A stretch of DNA of 47,383 nt from CACKLF01 sp002725175 (GTDB lineage: Bacteria > Pseudomonadota > Alphaproteobacteria > Rhodobacterales > Rhodobacteraceae): NCBI GenBank assembly GCA_002725175.2, contig PBQX02000019.1:1-47383 (forward strand), in the 5' to 3' direction. Positions 8,748 through 15,961 of the stretch are shown in pieces. The notes beneath the pieces are model-generated. The model worked only from the letters and a program-made list of their open reading frames with translations. It made no database searches and was not told the origin of the DNA. Within the stretch, counting starts at the first letter, position 1. The number at the start of each line of letters is the position of its first letter. The position numbers and the translations under genes were made by a program.

Positions 8748-9485
8748 CTATTCTTCAGCCATCATTAATAAGTTTAACCTGTGAAGCATGGCAGATATAG
8801 CGTTCCGAGTTATAAACCCAATTGCGCGAATATCATCTCTTTTGGCGGCGTTAAGCGTTTGTGAAACATCGGTTTTTATGGACTCACTTAACTCGGCTAA
8901 TGTTAGTTGCTTCATGTAAAAGAACCAAACACGTACAGTTCGGTAATACATTTGATCATAGGTCTCTCTAAGCAAATCACTTGATATTAATTTACACTTA
9001 AATTCATGGAGCTGCTCGTAGCATTTGTAAAGTTCCGACTGTGACATATTATTATTGTTTAGTGTGCGTTTATTTAAAAGCTCTAAGCCTTCCAGTGAGA
9101 TTGAATCTATTGGCTTTGGGTCAGCCTCTCCAATCAGGGTAGCCAGGTGTAGTCTTAATTGAATAGCATCTCGNCTTTGTGACGGAATTATTCCTGTAAC
9201 AATAGTTCCNACNCCATGCTTGGTCATAACTAAACCTTCNCTCTCGAGACGTTGCATTACGGATCTAATAGGTGTTCTGCTAATTTTGAATTCTTTAGAA
9301 ATGTTTTTAATATCAAGTTTACTTTCAGGAAGATAATCTAGAAGCACTATACGTCTTCTTATTTCTCGATACACAAAGTCAAAACGAGATCTCCAAGGAC
9401 TAGTATCTATTAGAAAAGACTCACTAATTTCATCATCGGCATTTATTGTATCAACCTTGTTACTTAAATGATATTTTTCTTGCAT
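8748..9485 (-). CDS. GntR-family (FCD-type) transcriptional regulator
   Basis: About 245 aa. The N-terminal winged helix-turn-helix of the GntR family is clear: VYREIRRRIV, then KLDIKNISKEF, ISRTPIRSVMQRLE and EGLVMTK. A helical C-terminal ligand domain consistent with FCD follows. It is the first gene of the eight-gene minus-strand catabolic operon, so it probably senses the substrate or an intermediate and controls its own operon. I prefer the ATG at 9485, which has GAAGG eight bases upstream. A GTG at 9500 is the alternative. It is not the MocR/EnuR-type regulator normally found with ectoine genes, one reason to think the pathway differs from classical ectoine use. Three or four codons in the HTH-adjacent wing contain N. 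Confidence 0.88.
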   Translation of the reverse strand: MQEKYHLSNKVDTINADDEISESFLIDTSPWRSRFDFVYREIRRRIVLLDYLPESKLDIKNISKEFKISRTPIRSVMQRLEXEGLVMTKHXXGTIVTGIIPSQXRDAIQLRLHLATLIGEADPKPIDSISLEGLELLNKRTLNNNNMSQSELYKCYEQLHEFKCKLISSDLLRETYDQMYYRTVRVWFFYMKQLTLAELSESIKTDVSQTLNAAKRDDIRAIGFITRNAISAMLHRLNLLMMAEE

Positions 9486-9524
9486 AGTCTGAGCCTTCAC
9501 TCATTTGAGAATCACTTAAATTCC

Positions 9525-9554
9525 ATTATGAACTCCCNATGAGATGTATACAAC
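9525..9554 (-). promoter_or_regulatory. Promoter of the gntR operon with overlapping operator
   Basis: On the minus strand TTGTAT (-35, 9553-9548) is followed after 17 bp by CATAAT (-10, 9530-9525), about 20-30 bases ahead of the gntR start. The -35 box is embedded in the 12-mer GTTGTATACATC (9554-9543), whose core TGTATACA is a perfect palindrome. The identical 12-mer overlaps the -35 of the promoter at 14847-14877. An operator over the -35 box would fit repression by the GntR protein encoded just downstream. Binding is inferred, not shown. Confidence 0.65.
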
Positions 9555-9646
9555 TCATTTTTAATTACAAACATAAAATAAATTTNGAGAATGAAAAANT
9601 GTANAAGAAAGAAGAATAGTAGAGAGTTTTTATTTTAAATTAAAAA

Positions 9647-9676
9647 TTGCATGCTTTCAAAAAGTAGAGTTATATA
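9647..9676 (+). promoter_or_regulatory. Putative promoter of the M20 deacetylase-M24 hydrolase operon
   Basis: TTGCAT (9647-9652), 18 bp, TATATA (9671-9676), about 30 bases before the ATG at 9705. A ribosome-binding site AAGGA lies just before that start. The region is AT-rich, so a chance match is possible. The shared GTATAC operator lies about 95 bp further upstream in the same divergent interval and could influence both directions. Confidence 0.4.
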
Positions 9677-9704
9677 CTTCCTAAAAAAAAGATTAAGGAT
9701 ATGA

Positions 9705-10859
9705 ATGTCAGACAAAGCAATAGAAATTCTTGAACGCCTGGTTTCATTTCCAAGTGTCTCTGGCTTGCCAACACNTGAGATAGTCAATTACATAAAGGAT
9801 TTTCTTGAGGGGCATGGATTGGACGTAATTCTTTCCTTCGATGACAAAAAGGAGCGGGCTAATGTCTTTGCAACTATTGGCCCTAAAATCGATGGGGGTG
9901 TCCTTCTGAATGGTCATACCGATGTGGTGGCTGTGGAGGGCCAAAAATGGGCTACAGATCCTTTTACTTTAACAAAGAAAAATGATTTTTTGTATGGCAG
10001 AGGTTCAGTGGACATGAAAGGATTTTTAGCTTGTGCTATGGCATCCGTACCAACTTTTCAATCCCTAAATCTAAAAAAACCAATTCATTTAGCTTTTACG
10101 TTTGATGAAGAAACTGGCGGTTTTGGAATGCCTGTNTTNCTTAAAAGTCTGAAATTAGAAAAAATTCGTCCAGAGATTATTATAGTTGGAGAGCCAACGG
10201 AGATGAATATAGTAACAAGTCATAAGGGTGGTGATGAAATGCGCACTGAAATAACAGGATTTGAAGTTCATTCCTGTAATCCGAGTAGGGGNGTAAGCGC
10301 AATCTCTGCAGCGATGAAAATTATTTCAAAAATAGAAGAAATTGGAAAGAGGCTGGCTAATAATCCGTATAAAGATTCCCCTTTTGAGCCCCCATATGGA
10401 ACTTTTAATGTCGGGACAATCGAAGGAGGGGCAGCAAGAAACGCTACCGCAGGGTGGTGTAACTTTGATTGGGANTTTAGGCCGATGCCTGGAGAGGACA
10501 ATGTTCCAATTATTTCCGAAATAGAAAAATACGCTGAAGAAGTTATCCTTCCTCCAATGAAATCAATAAATAAGTCAGCCAACATCGAAATTATAACTGA
10601 GGTTTCAGTACCTTCTTTTGATGATAGGCTTTCCGAGAAGGCCGCCAATTTTGTAAGTGAAGTAACAGGTAAGAATAGTCGCGGAGTGGTCTCATTTGGT
10701 ACGGATGCAGGATATTTTAGTGATGGAGGGTATTCCACAGTTGTATGTGGCCCAGGTACTATCTCCAGGGCTCATGCGCCGGATGAATACATAACGATTG
10801 ATGAGATGGCTCAAGGTATGAAATTTATGAAAGATATTGCTACTAAGTTAGCGGGTTAG
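9705..10859 (+). CDS. M20-family acetylornithine deacetylase-like amidohydrolase
   Basis: 384-aa zinc-dependent deacetylase of the M20/ArgE-DapE-CPG2 family. The metal and catalytic set is visible: His71 and Asp73 in NGHTDV, bridging Asp103 in GRGSVDMKG, catalytic Glu135 and metal Glu136 in FDEETGG, Glu163 in VGEPTE, and a C-terminal metal histidine in SRAHAPDEY. It is divergent from the gntR operon and 33 bp upstream of a DoeA-like hydrolase, with which it probably forms an operon. In ectoine breakdown the ring-opening hydrolase DoeA is followed by a deacetylase, DoeB, which belongs to the unrelated AstE/aspartoacylase family. I infer that this M20 enzyme may fill the DoeB role as a non-homologous replacement. 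A plain N-acetylornithine deacetylase remains possible. Confidence 0.85.
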   Translation: MSDKAIEILERLVSFPSVSGLPTXEIVNYIKDFLEGHGLDVILSFDDKKERANVFATIGPKIDGGVLLNGHTDVVAVEGQKWATDPFTLTKKNDFLYGRGSVDMKGFLACAMASVPTFQSLNLKKPIHLAFTFDEETGGFGMPXXLKSLKLEKIRPEIIIVGEPTEMNIVTSHKGGDEMRTEITGFEVHSCNPSRXVSAISAAMKIISKIEEIGKRLANNPYKDSPFEPPYGTFNVGTIEGGAARNATAGWCNFDWXFRPMPGEDNVPIISEIEKYAEEVILPPMKSINKSANIEIITEVSVPSFDDRLSEKAANFVSEVTGKNSRGVVSFGTDAGYFSDGGYSTVVCGPGTISRAHAPDEYITIDEMAQGMKFMKDIATKLAG

Positions 10860-10892
10860 AAATACTTAAAGGTTTAAAAAAGGAGAGGGAAA

Positions 10893-12071
10893 ATGGGTTT
10901 TCAAAAAGCTTTTGAAGTGTCGGAATATAAAAGAAGAATAGCTGATGTTAAGAACAGAATGGAATCTGCTGGAATTGATATGCTAATATGTCAGGACCCT
11001 GCAAATATGTGTTGGTTGACTGGTTTTGATGGGTGGTCGTTTTATACTCCTCAAGCGGTAGTGTTGCATCATTCAGACGAGTGGCCAATATGGTTTGGTA
11101 GAGAGCAGGATGCTAAATCCGCGCATATGACTACAGATTTGCCAGCAGAAAACATTTTTAATTTTTCAGAACCATTAGTTCATCATCCTGATAANCACCC
11201 ATTTGATGAGTTGTGCGACTTNCTCAAATCTCGAAATTGTGACACTGGAACTATTGGGGTTGATTTTGATGCCCATTATTATACTGCCAGAGCTCATCAA
11301 CACCTTACGAAAGGTCTTCCTAATGCAAAAATTATCGACAATAAAGAATTNGTAAATTGGGCGCGATTAGTTAAATCTTCAGCTGAAGTTCATTATATGA
11401 GGGAAGCAGGAAAATTAAGTACTCTTGTAATGAATAATGCTCTTGATAAAGTTAAGCCAGGCATGCCTCAATCCGAAATTATGGCTAATGTTTATCATGA
11501 TCAGGTCCTAGGAATCGATGGTAAATTTGGTGATTACACTGGTCTTTGCCCCTTAATTCAGGTTGGTGAGGGCACATCCACACCTCACTTAACTTGGTCT
11601 TCCGAAGGCCTGCCTGACTCTGGATTGGTCGTTATGGAGCTTGGTTCTGCGAGAAGGCATTACAACGTGCCTGTAACTCGAACAATTCACATCGGGAAAC
11701 CTCCGGCTGAAATTGAGAAATTGGCAGATGTCATTATAGAGGGTGGNNACTTGGCTCTGGAAACTGCCAAGCCAGGAGCTACTTGTGAGGAAGTTGAGGC
11801 TATATTTCAAAAAACAATTAGGCGGCATGGATACCAGAAGAATAGTAGAGTGGGGTATTCAATTGGCTTAAATTTTCCTCCTGACTGGGGTGAGNGAACA
11901 GCAAGTTTAAGAGCTGGTGATAAGACCGTACTGCAGGAGGGAATGTGTTTTCATTTTCAATCTGGAGTTTGGCTGGAAGAGTATGGTGCTGCTATATCTG
12001 AACCGTTCGTGGTAACGCCAACTGGTGGCGAAAGGCTCTGCAATGTTCCCAGAGAATTAATTNTAAAGTAA
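10893..12071 (+). CDS. doeA: DoeA-like (ectoine hydrolase/creatinase-type) M24 protein, copy 1
   Basis: 392-aa pita-bread-fold protein with the creatinase/prolidase N-terminal domain (CWLTGFDGWSFYTPQ at about 40-54) and the M24 catalytic domain from about 165. The dinuclear-metal ligands of true prolidases are not kept: ELG replaces the D-x-G aspartate (Glu249), Pro260 sits at the second aspartate position, and GYSIG replaces GHxIG. A histidine is present at position 232 (TPHLTW), the number of the catalytic histidine in creatinase, though I have not aligned them. This pattern, with NFPPDWGE, matches the ectoine hydrolase DoeA/EutD group, which opens a cyclic amidine to an acetyl-diaminobutyrate. 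An AAAGGAGAGGG ribosome-binding site precedes the ATG. It probably shares an operon with the M20 deacetylase. Confidence 0.8.
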   Translation: MGFQKAFEVSEYKRRIADVKNRMESAGIDMLICQDPANMCWLTGFDGWSFYTPQAVVLHHSDEWPIWFGREQDAKSAHMTTDLPAENIFNFSEPLVHHPDXHPFDELCDXLKSRNCDTGTIGVDFDAHYYTARAHQHLTKGLPNAKIIDNKEXVNWARLVKSSAEVHYMREAGKLSTLVMNNALDKVKPGMPQSEIMANVYHDQVLGIDGKFGDYTGLCPLIQVGEGTSTPHLTWSSEGLPDSGLVVMELGSARRHYNVPVTRTIHIGKPPAEIEKLADVIIEGXXLALETAKPGATCEEVEAIFQKTIRRHGYQKNSRVGYSIGLNFPPDWGEXTASLRAGDKTVLQEGMCFHFQSGVWLEEYGAAISEPFVVTPTGGERLCNVPRELIXK

Positions 12072-12102
12072 ANTATGNGNCAAAANTTANAGTTGTATGG
12101 TT

Positions 12103-12876
12103 TTATAATTTGAAAAGAGANCCGAAACCGGAAAGTGTATCCTTAATGCCTGCTANTCTTAAAAGGTGCCAAGCTAAGGCATGATTGCTTGCAGTNACAG
12201 GTTTATTTATGGCTTTTTCTGCTTTTTCNATAATCCTAGCAGCTCTTANACTNGTGCATGAAATNAATACTCCATCGCAGCTATCTGACATTCCAACNGA
12301 ACTTACTGCATTAAATATTGATTCCTCATCTATTCTACCAACGTTTATATCACTTTCTTCAAAATAAGAGCCGACTATAGTTACGGGCAAATTTGCCTCA
12401 TTAAAGTTATTCTGCATCGCACTTGTAATTTTGGGAGAATAAGGAGTAATTAATCCCAATCTCTTGACCCCCAATATTTTAAATGCAGCCTTAGCTGCGG
12501 ATAAAGGGTTGGTGGAAGGCACATGGTTATGTGCGTCATTCAAGATTGATTCAACGCGGCTCTCACCTATAATTGTAGCACCTGAGGTACACCCATATCC
12601 TATTGATTTTATTCCAAGATAGCTCGGTATCAACCGAGCTGCTATGGGAAGTTGTTCCTCCATTCCAGAAAGCATTTCTGTTGTTACTTCTGCTTCATTT
12701 TTTAGTCTTGCATGGTAGATTGAGACGCCTGGTAAGGCTGTAAGGATTCTGAATTCTTCTTCTATAGTTTGGTCAGATTCTAGNACTAAAAGNCCAATAC
12801 GCGCTCTTTCGCCGACACCTGAATCTTTACTAAAGGGAATGCGCCTGATTATTGGGTCGCTTTGTTTAATGTTCAT
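12103..12876 (-). CDS. eutA: EutA-like Asp/Glu racemase-superfamily protein, copy 2
   Basis: 257-aa member of the EutA/maleate isomerase/arylmalonate decarboxylase group. Both active-site cysteines are visible, Cys96 in GYGCTSGAT and Cys207 in the ISC motif near the C-terminus. TASNHALAWHLLR closes the domain as in the other copies. Sequence identity to copy 1 is clearly partial, so this is an old paralogue rather than a recent duplicate. It follows a PhyH dioxygenase gene by 18 bp on the same strand and converges with the DoeA-like gene, whose stop lies 31 bp away in an N-rich gap. PhyH next to EutA recurs twice in this island, in opposite order. The substrate is unknown; the enzyme class is inferred from the cysteine pair. 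Confidence 0.8.
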   Translation of the reverse strand: MNIKQSDPIIRRIPFSKDSGVGERARIXLLXLESDQTIEEEFRILTALPGVSIYHARLKNEAEVTTEMLSGMEEQLPIAARLIPSYLGIKSIGYGCTSGATIIGESRVESILNDAHNHVPSTNPLSAAKAAFKILGVKRLGLITPYSPKITSAMQNNFNEANLPVTIVGSYFEESDINVGRIDEESIFNAVSXVGMSDSCDGVXISCXSXRAARIXEKAEKAINKPXTASNHALAWHLLRXAGIKDTLSGFXSLFKL

Positions 12877-12894
12877 NATTCAGCACACCTGNTC

Positions 12895-13770
12895 TTANTT
12901 GTTATTTTCCTCTNACCCNGCTTGNTGAGAGAAAAAGGAGGTNCCCTTAGGCACTTCGGGTATTAGCATCTCATATTTAGAACATCTTACTTTNCCAGAT
13001 GGTNTNCCTTTAATAATTGAATGCGTTAGCTTNCTNGGTAAGTGATTTTGACTAAGTTCTATAGCGTCTTCAGCATAGTATGTCGCTATGTAAAGAGTTC
13101 TAGATTCAGTGGAAAGATTTGGTGCTGAACCGTGAAGAAGGCTTGAGTGCATTAAACATGCGCTTCCAGCTTTTCCAACACACTTGATTACATCTTTAGA
13201 GTATTTTTTAGCAATTTCGTCGTCTACTGATCCAGTAAAAACTCCATTATGCCAGTGCGGATAAAGAGGTCCCTTATGAGAGCCTGGTACAACTTCAAGT
13301 GGTCCATTTTCAAGCGTAACGTCATCAACGTAAAGAAGGGCCGTAATTAAGTCGTCATTTGTCATGGGCTGGAAAAGAAAGTCCTGATGAAATTTGACTT
13401 TTGTTGCAGTTCCGGGAAGTTTGGAATTTACTTTCCCATGATGAAATCTGATAGAAGGTCCTATTAATTCTGCTACATAATCTGTCATTTTGGAATTTCG
13501 CATTACATTCTCATAAACCTTGGATATTTCTTCAGGAGATTGCACACGTCTTAGACCTGGTTTCTCTGATGTATGACCTGGTTCCAAATCAAATCTGGGA
13601 CGTCCGTCTAAAGTTTTACCATAGTCCCCTTCATGAAGTCGGCTTTCTTCAACCCATTCCGTAAATGTCTTTCGTAATTCAGTTAATTCAGTAGGTGTGA
13701 CAGCATCTTCGACAGTTATTACGCCATCATTCCAGAAGCTATCTGTTTGCTCTTTTGATAGGATGCTCAT
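12895..13770 (-). CDS. PhyH-family Fe(II)/2-oxoglutarate dioxygenase, copy 2
   Basis: 291-aa non-haem iron dioxygenase. The iron ligands are His128 and Asp130 (KFHQDF) and His213 (LLHGSAP), with Arg224 (ESRTLYI) placed for 2-oxoglutarate. The EVVPGSHKGPLYPHWH turn is typical of the family. The last about 40 residues are poorly defined because several bases are N, but the frame stays open. It shares general architecture with copy 1 (EDGHTSDNPRLRR against EPGHTSEKPGLRR), suggesting paralogy within this island. It probably forms a two-gene operon with the downstream eutA-like copy 2 and is divergent from the DUF1989 gene. The kept aspartate argues for a hydroxylase rather than a halogenase. It lacks the EctD signature. 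Confidence 0.83.
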   Translation of the reverse strand: MSILSKEQTDSFWNDGVITVEDAVTPTELTELRKTFTEWVEESRLHEGDYGKTLDGRPRFDLEPGHTSEKPGLRRVQSPEEISKVYENVMRNSKMTDYVAELIGPSIRFHHGKVNSKLPGTATKVKFHQDFLFQPMTNDDLITALLYVDDVTLENGPLEVVPGSHKGPLYPHWHNGVFTGSVDDEIAKKYSKDVIKCVGKAGSACLMHSSLLHGSAPNLSTESRTLYIATYYAEDAIELSQNHLXXKLTHSIIKXXPSXKVRCSKYEMLIPEVPKXTSFFSXQXGXEENNX

Positions 13771-13881
13771 AATTACAATTCGTTAGTAGTTTTGTTTATA
13801 TTTTTTCGCTTTTATCGTACACCTCTTAGAAATCTTAAATCAATTAAAATATTTTCGTTTTTGGTTATGTTGAGATTTTTT

Positions 13882-13897
13882 TTGAAAAAGCTTTCAA
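13882..13897. promoter_or_regulatory. Inverted repeat in the PhyH-2/DUF1989 divergent promoter region
   Basis: TTGAAA and TTTCAA arms separated by AAGC lie about 25 bases before the DUF1989 start, in a 149-bp divergent interval that has no gene. The symmetry could be an operator. The sequence is A/T-rich, so chance is a real alternative, and it does not match the GTATAC operator seen elsewhere. Confidence 0.25.
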
Positions 13898-13919
13898 AAA
13901 TAATTTCTTTAGTCATAAT

Positions 13920-14768
13920 TTGGAGATGAAGAAAGAACCTGAAGACGCTAATAAAAGACGAGGGGTAAGCCCTGTAATTTGTTACCCATCTAACAGGCTA
14001 AAAAGACCTAATCTGAAACTTTATCGCTCTATTAGGGAGGGGGCAAAAAAAATTGATGAAATTACAATTAATCCAAGAGACGCTAAATGTTTTAGGGTTA
14101 AGGCTGGTCAATTTTTCAGAATTACCTCAATTGAAGGACCTCAAGTAGGTGATTTAAATTTATGGAACTTAGATAATCTAAGCGAAAAGTTTTACTCAGG
14201 GAAAACGAGAGCGTTACATGGGTCGCACATGGATGAAGGTGATCAAATGTGGTCCTGCTTTCCTTATCTTAGACCCATGGCAACTGTTTTTGAGGACACA
14301 CTTAAGTGGTATGGAGTAGATAACTTTGGTGGTTCAGTTCATGACGTGATTGGAACTCGCTGTGATCCTTATACAAATAAACTCTTGGAAGGAAATAATT
14401 ACCATCATTGTTGTCATTCAAATTTATCTAGAGCTCTTGCAGCTGAAATAGCTTTGCCTATATTGGAAGCTGAATCCCTTATTCATGATGTATTAAATGT
14501 TTTTATGTGCACAGGTTTTACACGTGATACAGGTCAGTACTTTATGAAGGCCAGTCCGGTTCGACCTGGAGATTATATTGAATTTTTTGCTGAAATAGAT
14601 CTTCTAGGAGCTTTGTCAGCATGTCCAGGTGGTGATTGTTCGACAAAACATTCGAGTGATTCCGCCAAGTGTTACCCTCTTCTTGTTGAAATATTTTNAA
14701 ATGAANAGAGCGTTTTNAATATNACTAATGACGTTAATGGGTACAATCGCAAGCATGGACTACAATAA
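13920..14768 (+). CDS. DUF1989 (urea carboxylase-associated) family protein
   Basis: 282-aa protein of the DUF1989 family, also called urea-carboxylase- or aminomethyltransferase-associated proteins. Recognisable segments are GQFFRITSIEGPQVGDLNLW, a TRALHGSHM stretch, a Cys/His cluster near NYHHCCHSN, and CTGFTRDTG. Members bind a metal through Cys/His residues. Two of them form the carboxyguanidine deiminase that works with a carboxylase in guanidine use, and others accompany glycine-cleavage-type enzymes. Here it stands alone between PhyH genes and close to an amidase, so a deiminase or amidine-processing role is an inference. The start is uncertain: TTG at 13920 or ATG at 13926, neither with a well-spaced ribosome-binding site. 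The C-terminal 25 codons contain several N. Confidence 0.75.
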   Translation: MEMKKEPEDANKRRGVSPVICYPSNRLKRPNLKLYRSIREGAKKIDEITINPRDAKCFRVKAGQFFRITSIEGPQVGDLNLWNLDNLSEKFYSGKTRALHGSHMDEGDQMWSCFPYLRPMATVFEDTLKWYGVDNFGGSVHDVIGTRCDPYTNKLLEGNNYHHCCHSNLSRALAAEIALPILEAESLIHDVLNVFMCTGFTRDTGQYFMKASPVRPGDYIEFFAEIDLLGALSACPGGDCSTKHSSDSAKCYPLLVEIFXNEXSVXNXTNDVNGYNRKHGLQ

Positions 14769-14846
14769 GACAAATTTGGTATGTAGTTTTATTCTTTAAT
14801 TTAAAAAACTTACTATTAAAATTTTTGGTACCATATCGATAAATTA

Positions 14847-14877
14847 GTTGTATACATCTATTTTTGAGTTTTATAAT
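14847..14877 (+). promoter_or_regulatory. Promoter of the PhyH-amidase-M24 operon with overlapping operator
   Basis: TTGTAT (14848-14853) and TATAAT (14872-14877) are separated by 18 bp, about 43 bases before the PhyH start at 14920. The -35 lies within GTTGTATACATC (14847-14858), the same 12-mer and the same placement as in the gntR operon promoter (9543-9554, opposite strand). This suggests that one GntR-type protein controls both operons. Confidence 0.65.
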
Positions 14878-14919
14878 CTCTTCAATATTGATTCTTTAAC
14901 TAATTATTTGGAGCAGAAA

Positions 14920-15747
14920 ATGGGTAAGAAATTAACTCAAGAACAGGTAGATTCTTTCCATCGAGATGGNTTTCTATCGCCAATAGATATTTTTTCTGAG
15001 GAAAAAGCACTTAGCTATAGAAAAGAGTTAGAGGCTGCTGAAAAAAAGTGGCCGGAAGCTTTTGAGGGAGCATCGCGACAAAATGCACATCTCTGTTTAA
15101 AATGCCTTGATGAAATTGTCCATAATAAAGAATTATTGGATGCCGCAGAAGATATAGTCGGGCCTGATATTTTAAATTATGGCACGGTATTATTTATAAA
15201 AGAAGCAAATGACCCCGGTTTTGTTAGCTGGCATCAAGATGCGAAATATATGGGGCTAGAACCTCATGTGGGGATAACCGCATGGATTGCTTTATCAAAA
15301 AGTGACAATGACAGTGGATGTATGCAGATGATACCAGGAAGTCATAGTTCCATTCGGGATCATAATGATACTTTTGGAGAGAAGAATATCCTCACCAGGG
15401 GTCAAGAGGTTGAAGGCATAGATGAAACTAAGGCAGTATCGACACCTCTTCGTCCTGGGCAAGCTTCATTTCATAGCGCTAGGGTTGTTCATAGTTCTCA
15501 ACCCAATAAAAGTAACGATAGGCGAATAGGATTTGTTATACAGCCTCTGATGCCACCATCTGTGATCCAAACTAAATCAAGGGTAGCGGCCCAGTTAGTT
15601 AGAGGAAAAGATAAATTTGGGCATTTTGATAAGGCATCCCGCCCGACTGGAGATATGAATCCAAACGAAGTAGCCTTTAGGGATAATATAAATAATATCT
15701 GGAAGGAGCACCTCTATGAAGGTGCCGAAAAGACAAGAGATCTATAA
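14920..15747 (+). CDS. PhyH-family Fe(II)/2-oxoglutarate dioxygenase, copy 3
   Basis: 275-aa dioxygenase. Iron ligands are His105 and Asp107 (SWHQDAKYMG) and His191 (VVHSSQPN), with Arg201/202 for the co-substrate. The kept aspartate distinguishes it from SyrB2-type halogenases, which share the MQMIPGSH context. It is more distant from copies 1 and 2 than they are from each other. I start it at the ATG at 14920, where GGAG lies seven bases upstream. A longer frame back to 14848 would run through the promoter. It is the first gene of a plus-strand operon with a small protein, an amidase and an M24 protein, and its promoter carries the shared GTATAC operator. The last 32 bases overlap the next gene. 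The substrate is unknown. Confidence 0.85.
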   Translation: MGKKLTQEQVDSFHRDXFLSPIDIFSEEKALSYRKELEAAEKKWPEAFEGASRQNAHLCLKCLDEIVHNKELLDAAEDIVGPDILNYGTVLFIKEANDPGFVSWHQDAKYMGLEPHVGITAWIALSKSDNDSGCMQMIPGSHSSIRDHNDTFGEKNILTRGQEVEGIDETKAVSTPLRPGQASFHSARVVHSSQPNKSNDRRIGFVIQPLMPPSVIQTKSRVAAQLVRGKDKFGHFDKASRPTGDMNPNEVAFRDNINNIWKEHLYEGAEKTRDL

Positions 15748-15961
15748 GCCCTTGAAAGCTACAAAATTTGAAATAATTCAAGGTATTCGAGAGATCTTTG
15801 CTTCACATGATTTTAGTGATGAAGATTTATTGGAGCTTGTAGATCCAAAACTTGGGGTAATCACCAGTTTTAATGATTTGATGTCTCAATTAGAAAATTT
15901 ACGCAAAATTGATTTAGGACAGACNCCACCCGCCTTAGGAATTGAGGAGATATCGGATTAA
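15716..15961 (+). CDS. Small AtzG/GatC-like amidase-associated protein
   Basis: 81-aa protein overlapping the end of the dioxygenase gene and the start of the amidase gene, an arrangement that implies translational coupling. It is predicted to be mostly helical, with an acidic centre (DFSDEDLLELVDPKLG) and a C-terminal tail LRKIDLGQxPPALGIEE, where x is an N-containing codon. Small subunits preceding amidase-signature enzymes are known, notably AtzG of the AtzE complex (DUF4089) and GatC of the tRNA-dependent amidotransferase. The position, size and extended C-terminal tail fit such a stabilising partner. I could not match specific conserved residues, so the family name is tentative. The gene itself is well supported because frame and overlaps are consistent. 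Confidence 0.55.
   Translation: MKVPKRQEIYKPLKATKFEIIQGIREIFASHDFSDEDLLELVDPKLGVITSFNDLMSQLENLRKIDLGQXPPALGIEEISD

Noticed and set aside
3645..15747. Ectoine hydroxylase (EctD) as identity of the PhyH proteins
   Set aside because: The EctD signature around the iron-binding HxD is missing in all three, and ectA, ectB and ectC are absent, so an ectoine biosynthesis reading is not supported.
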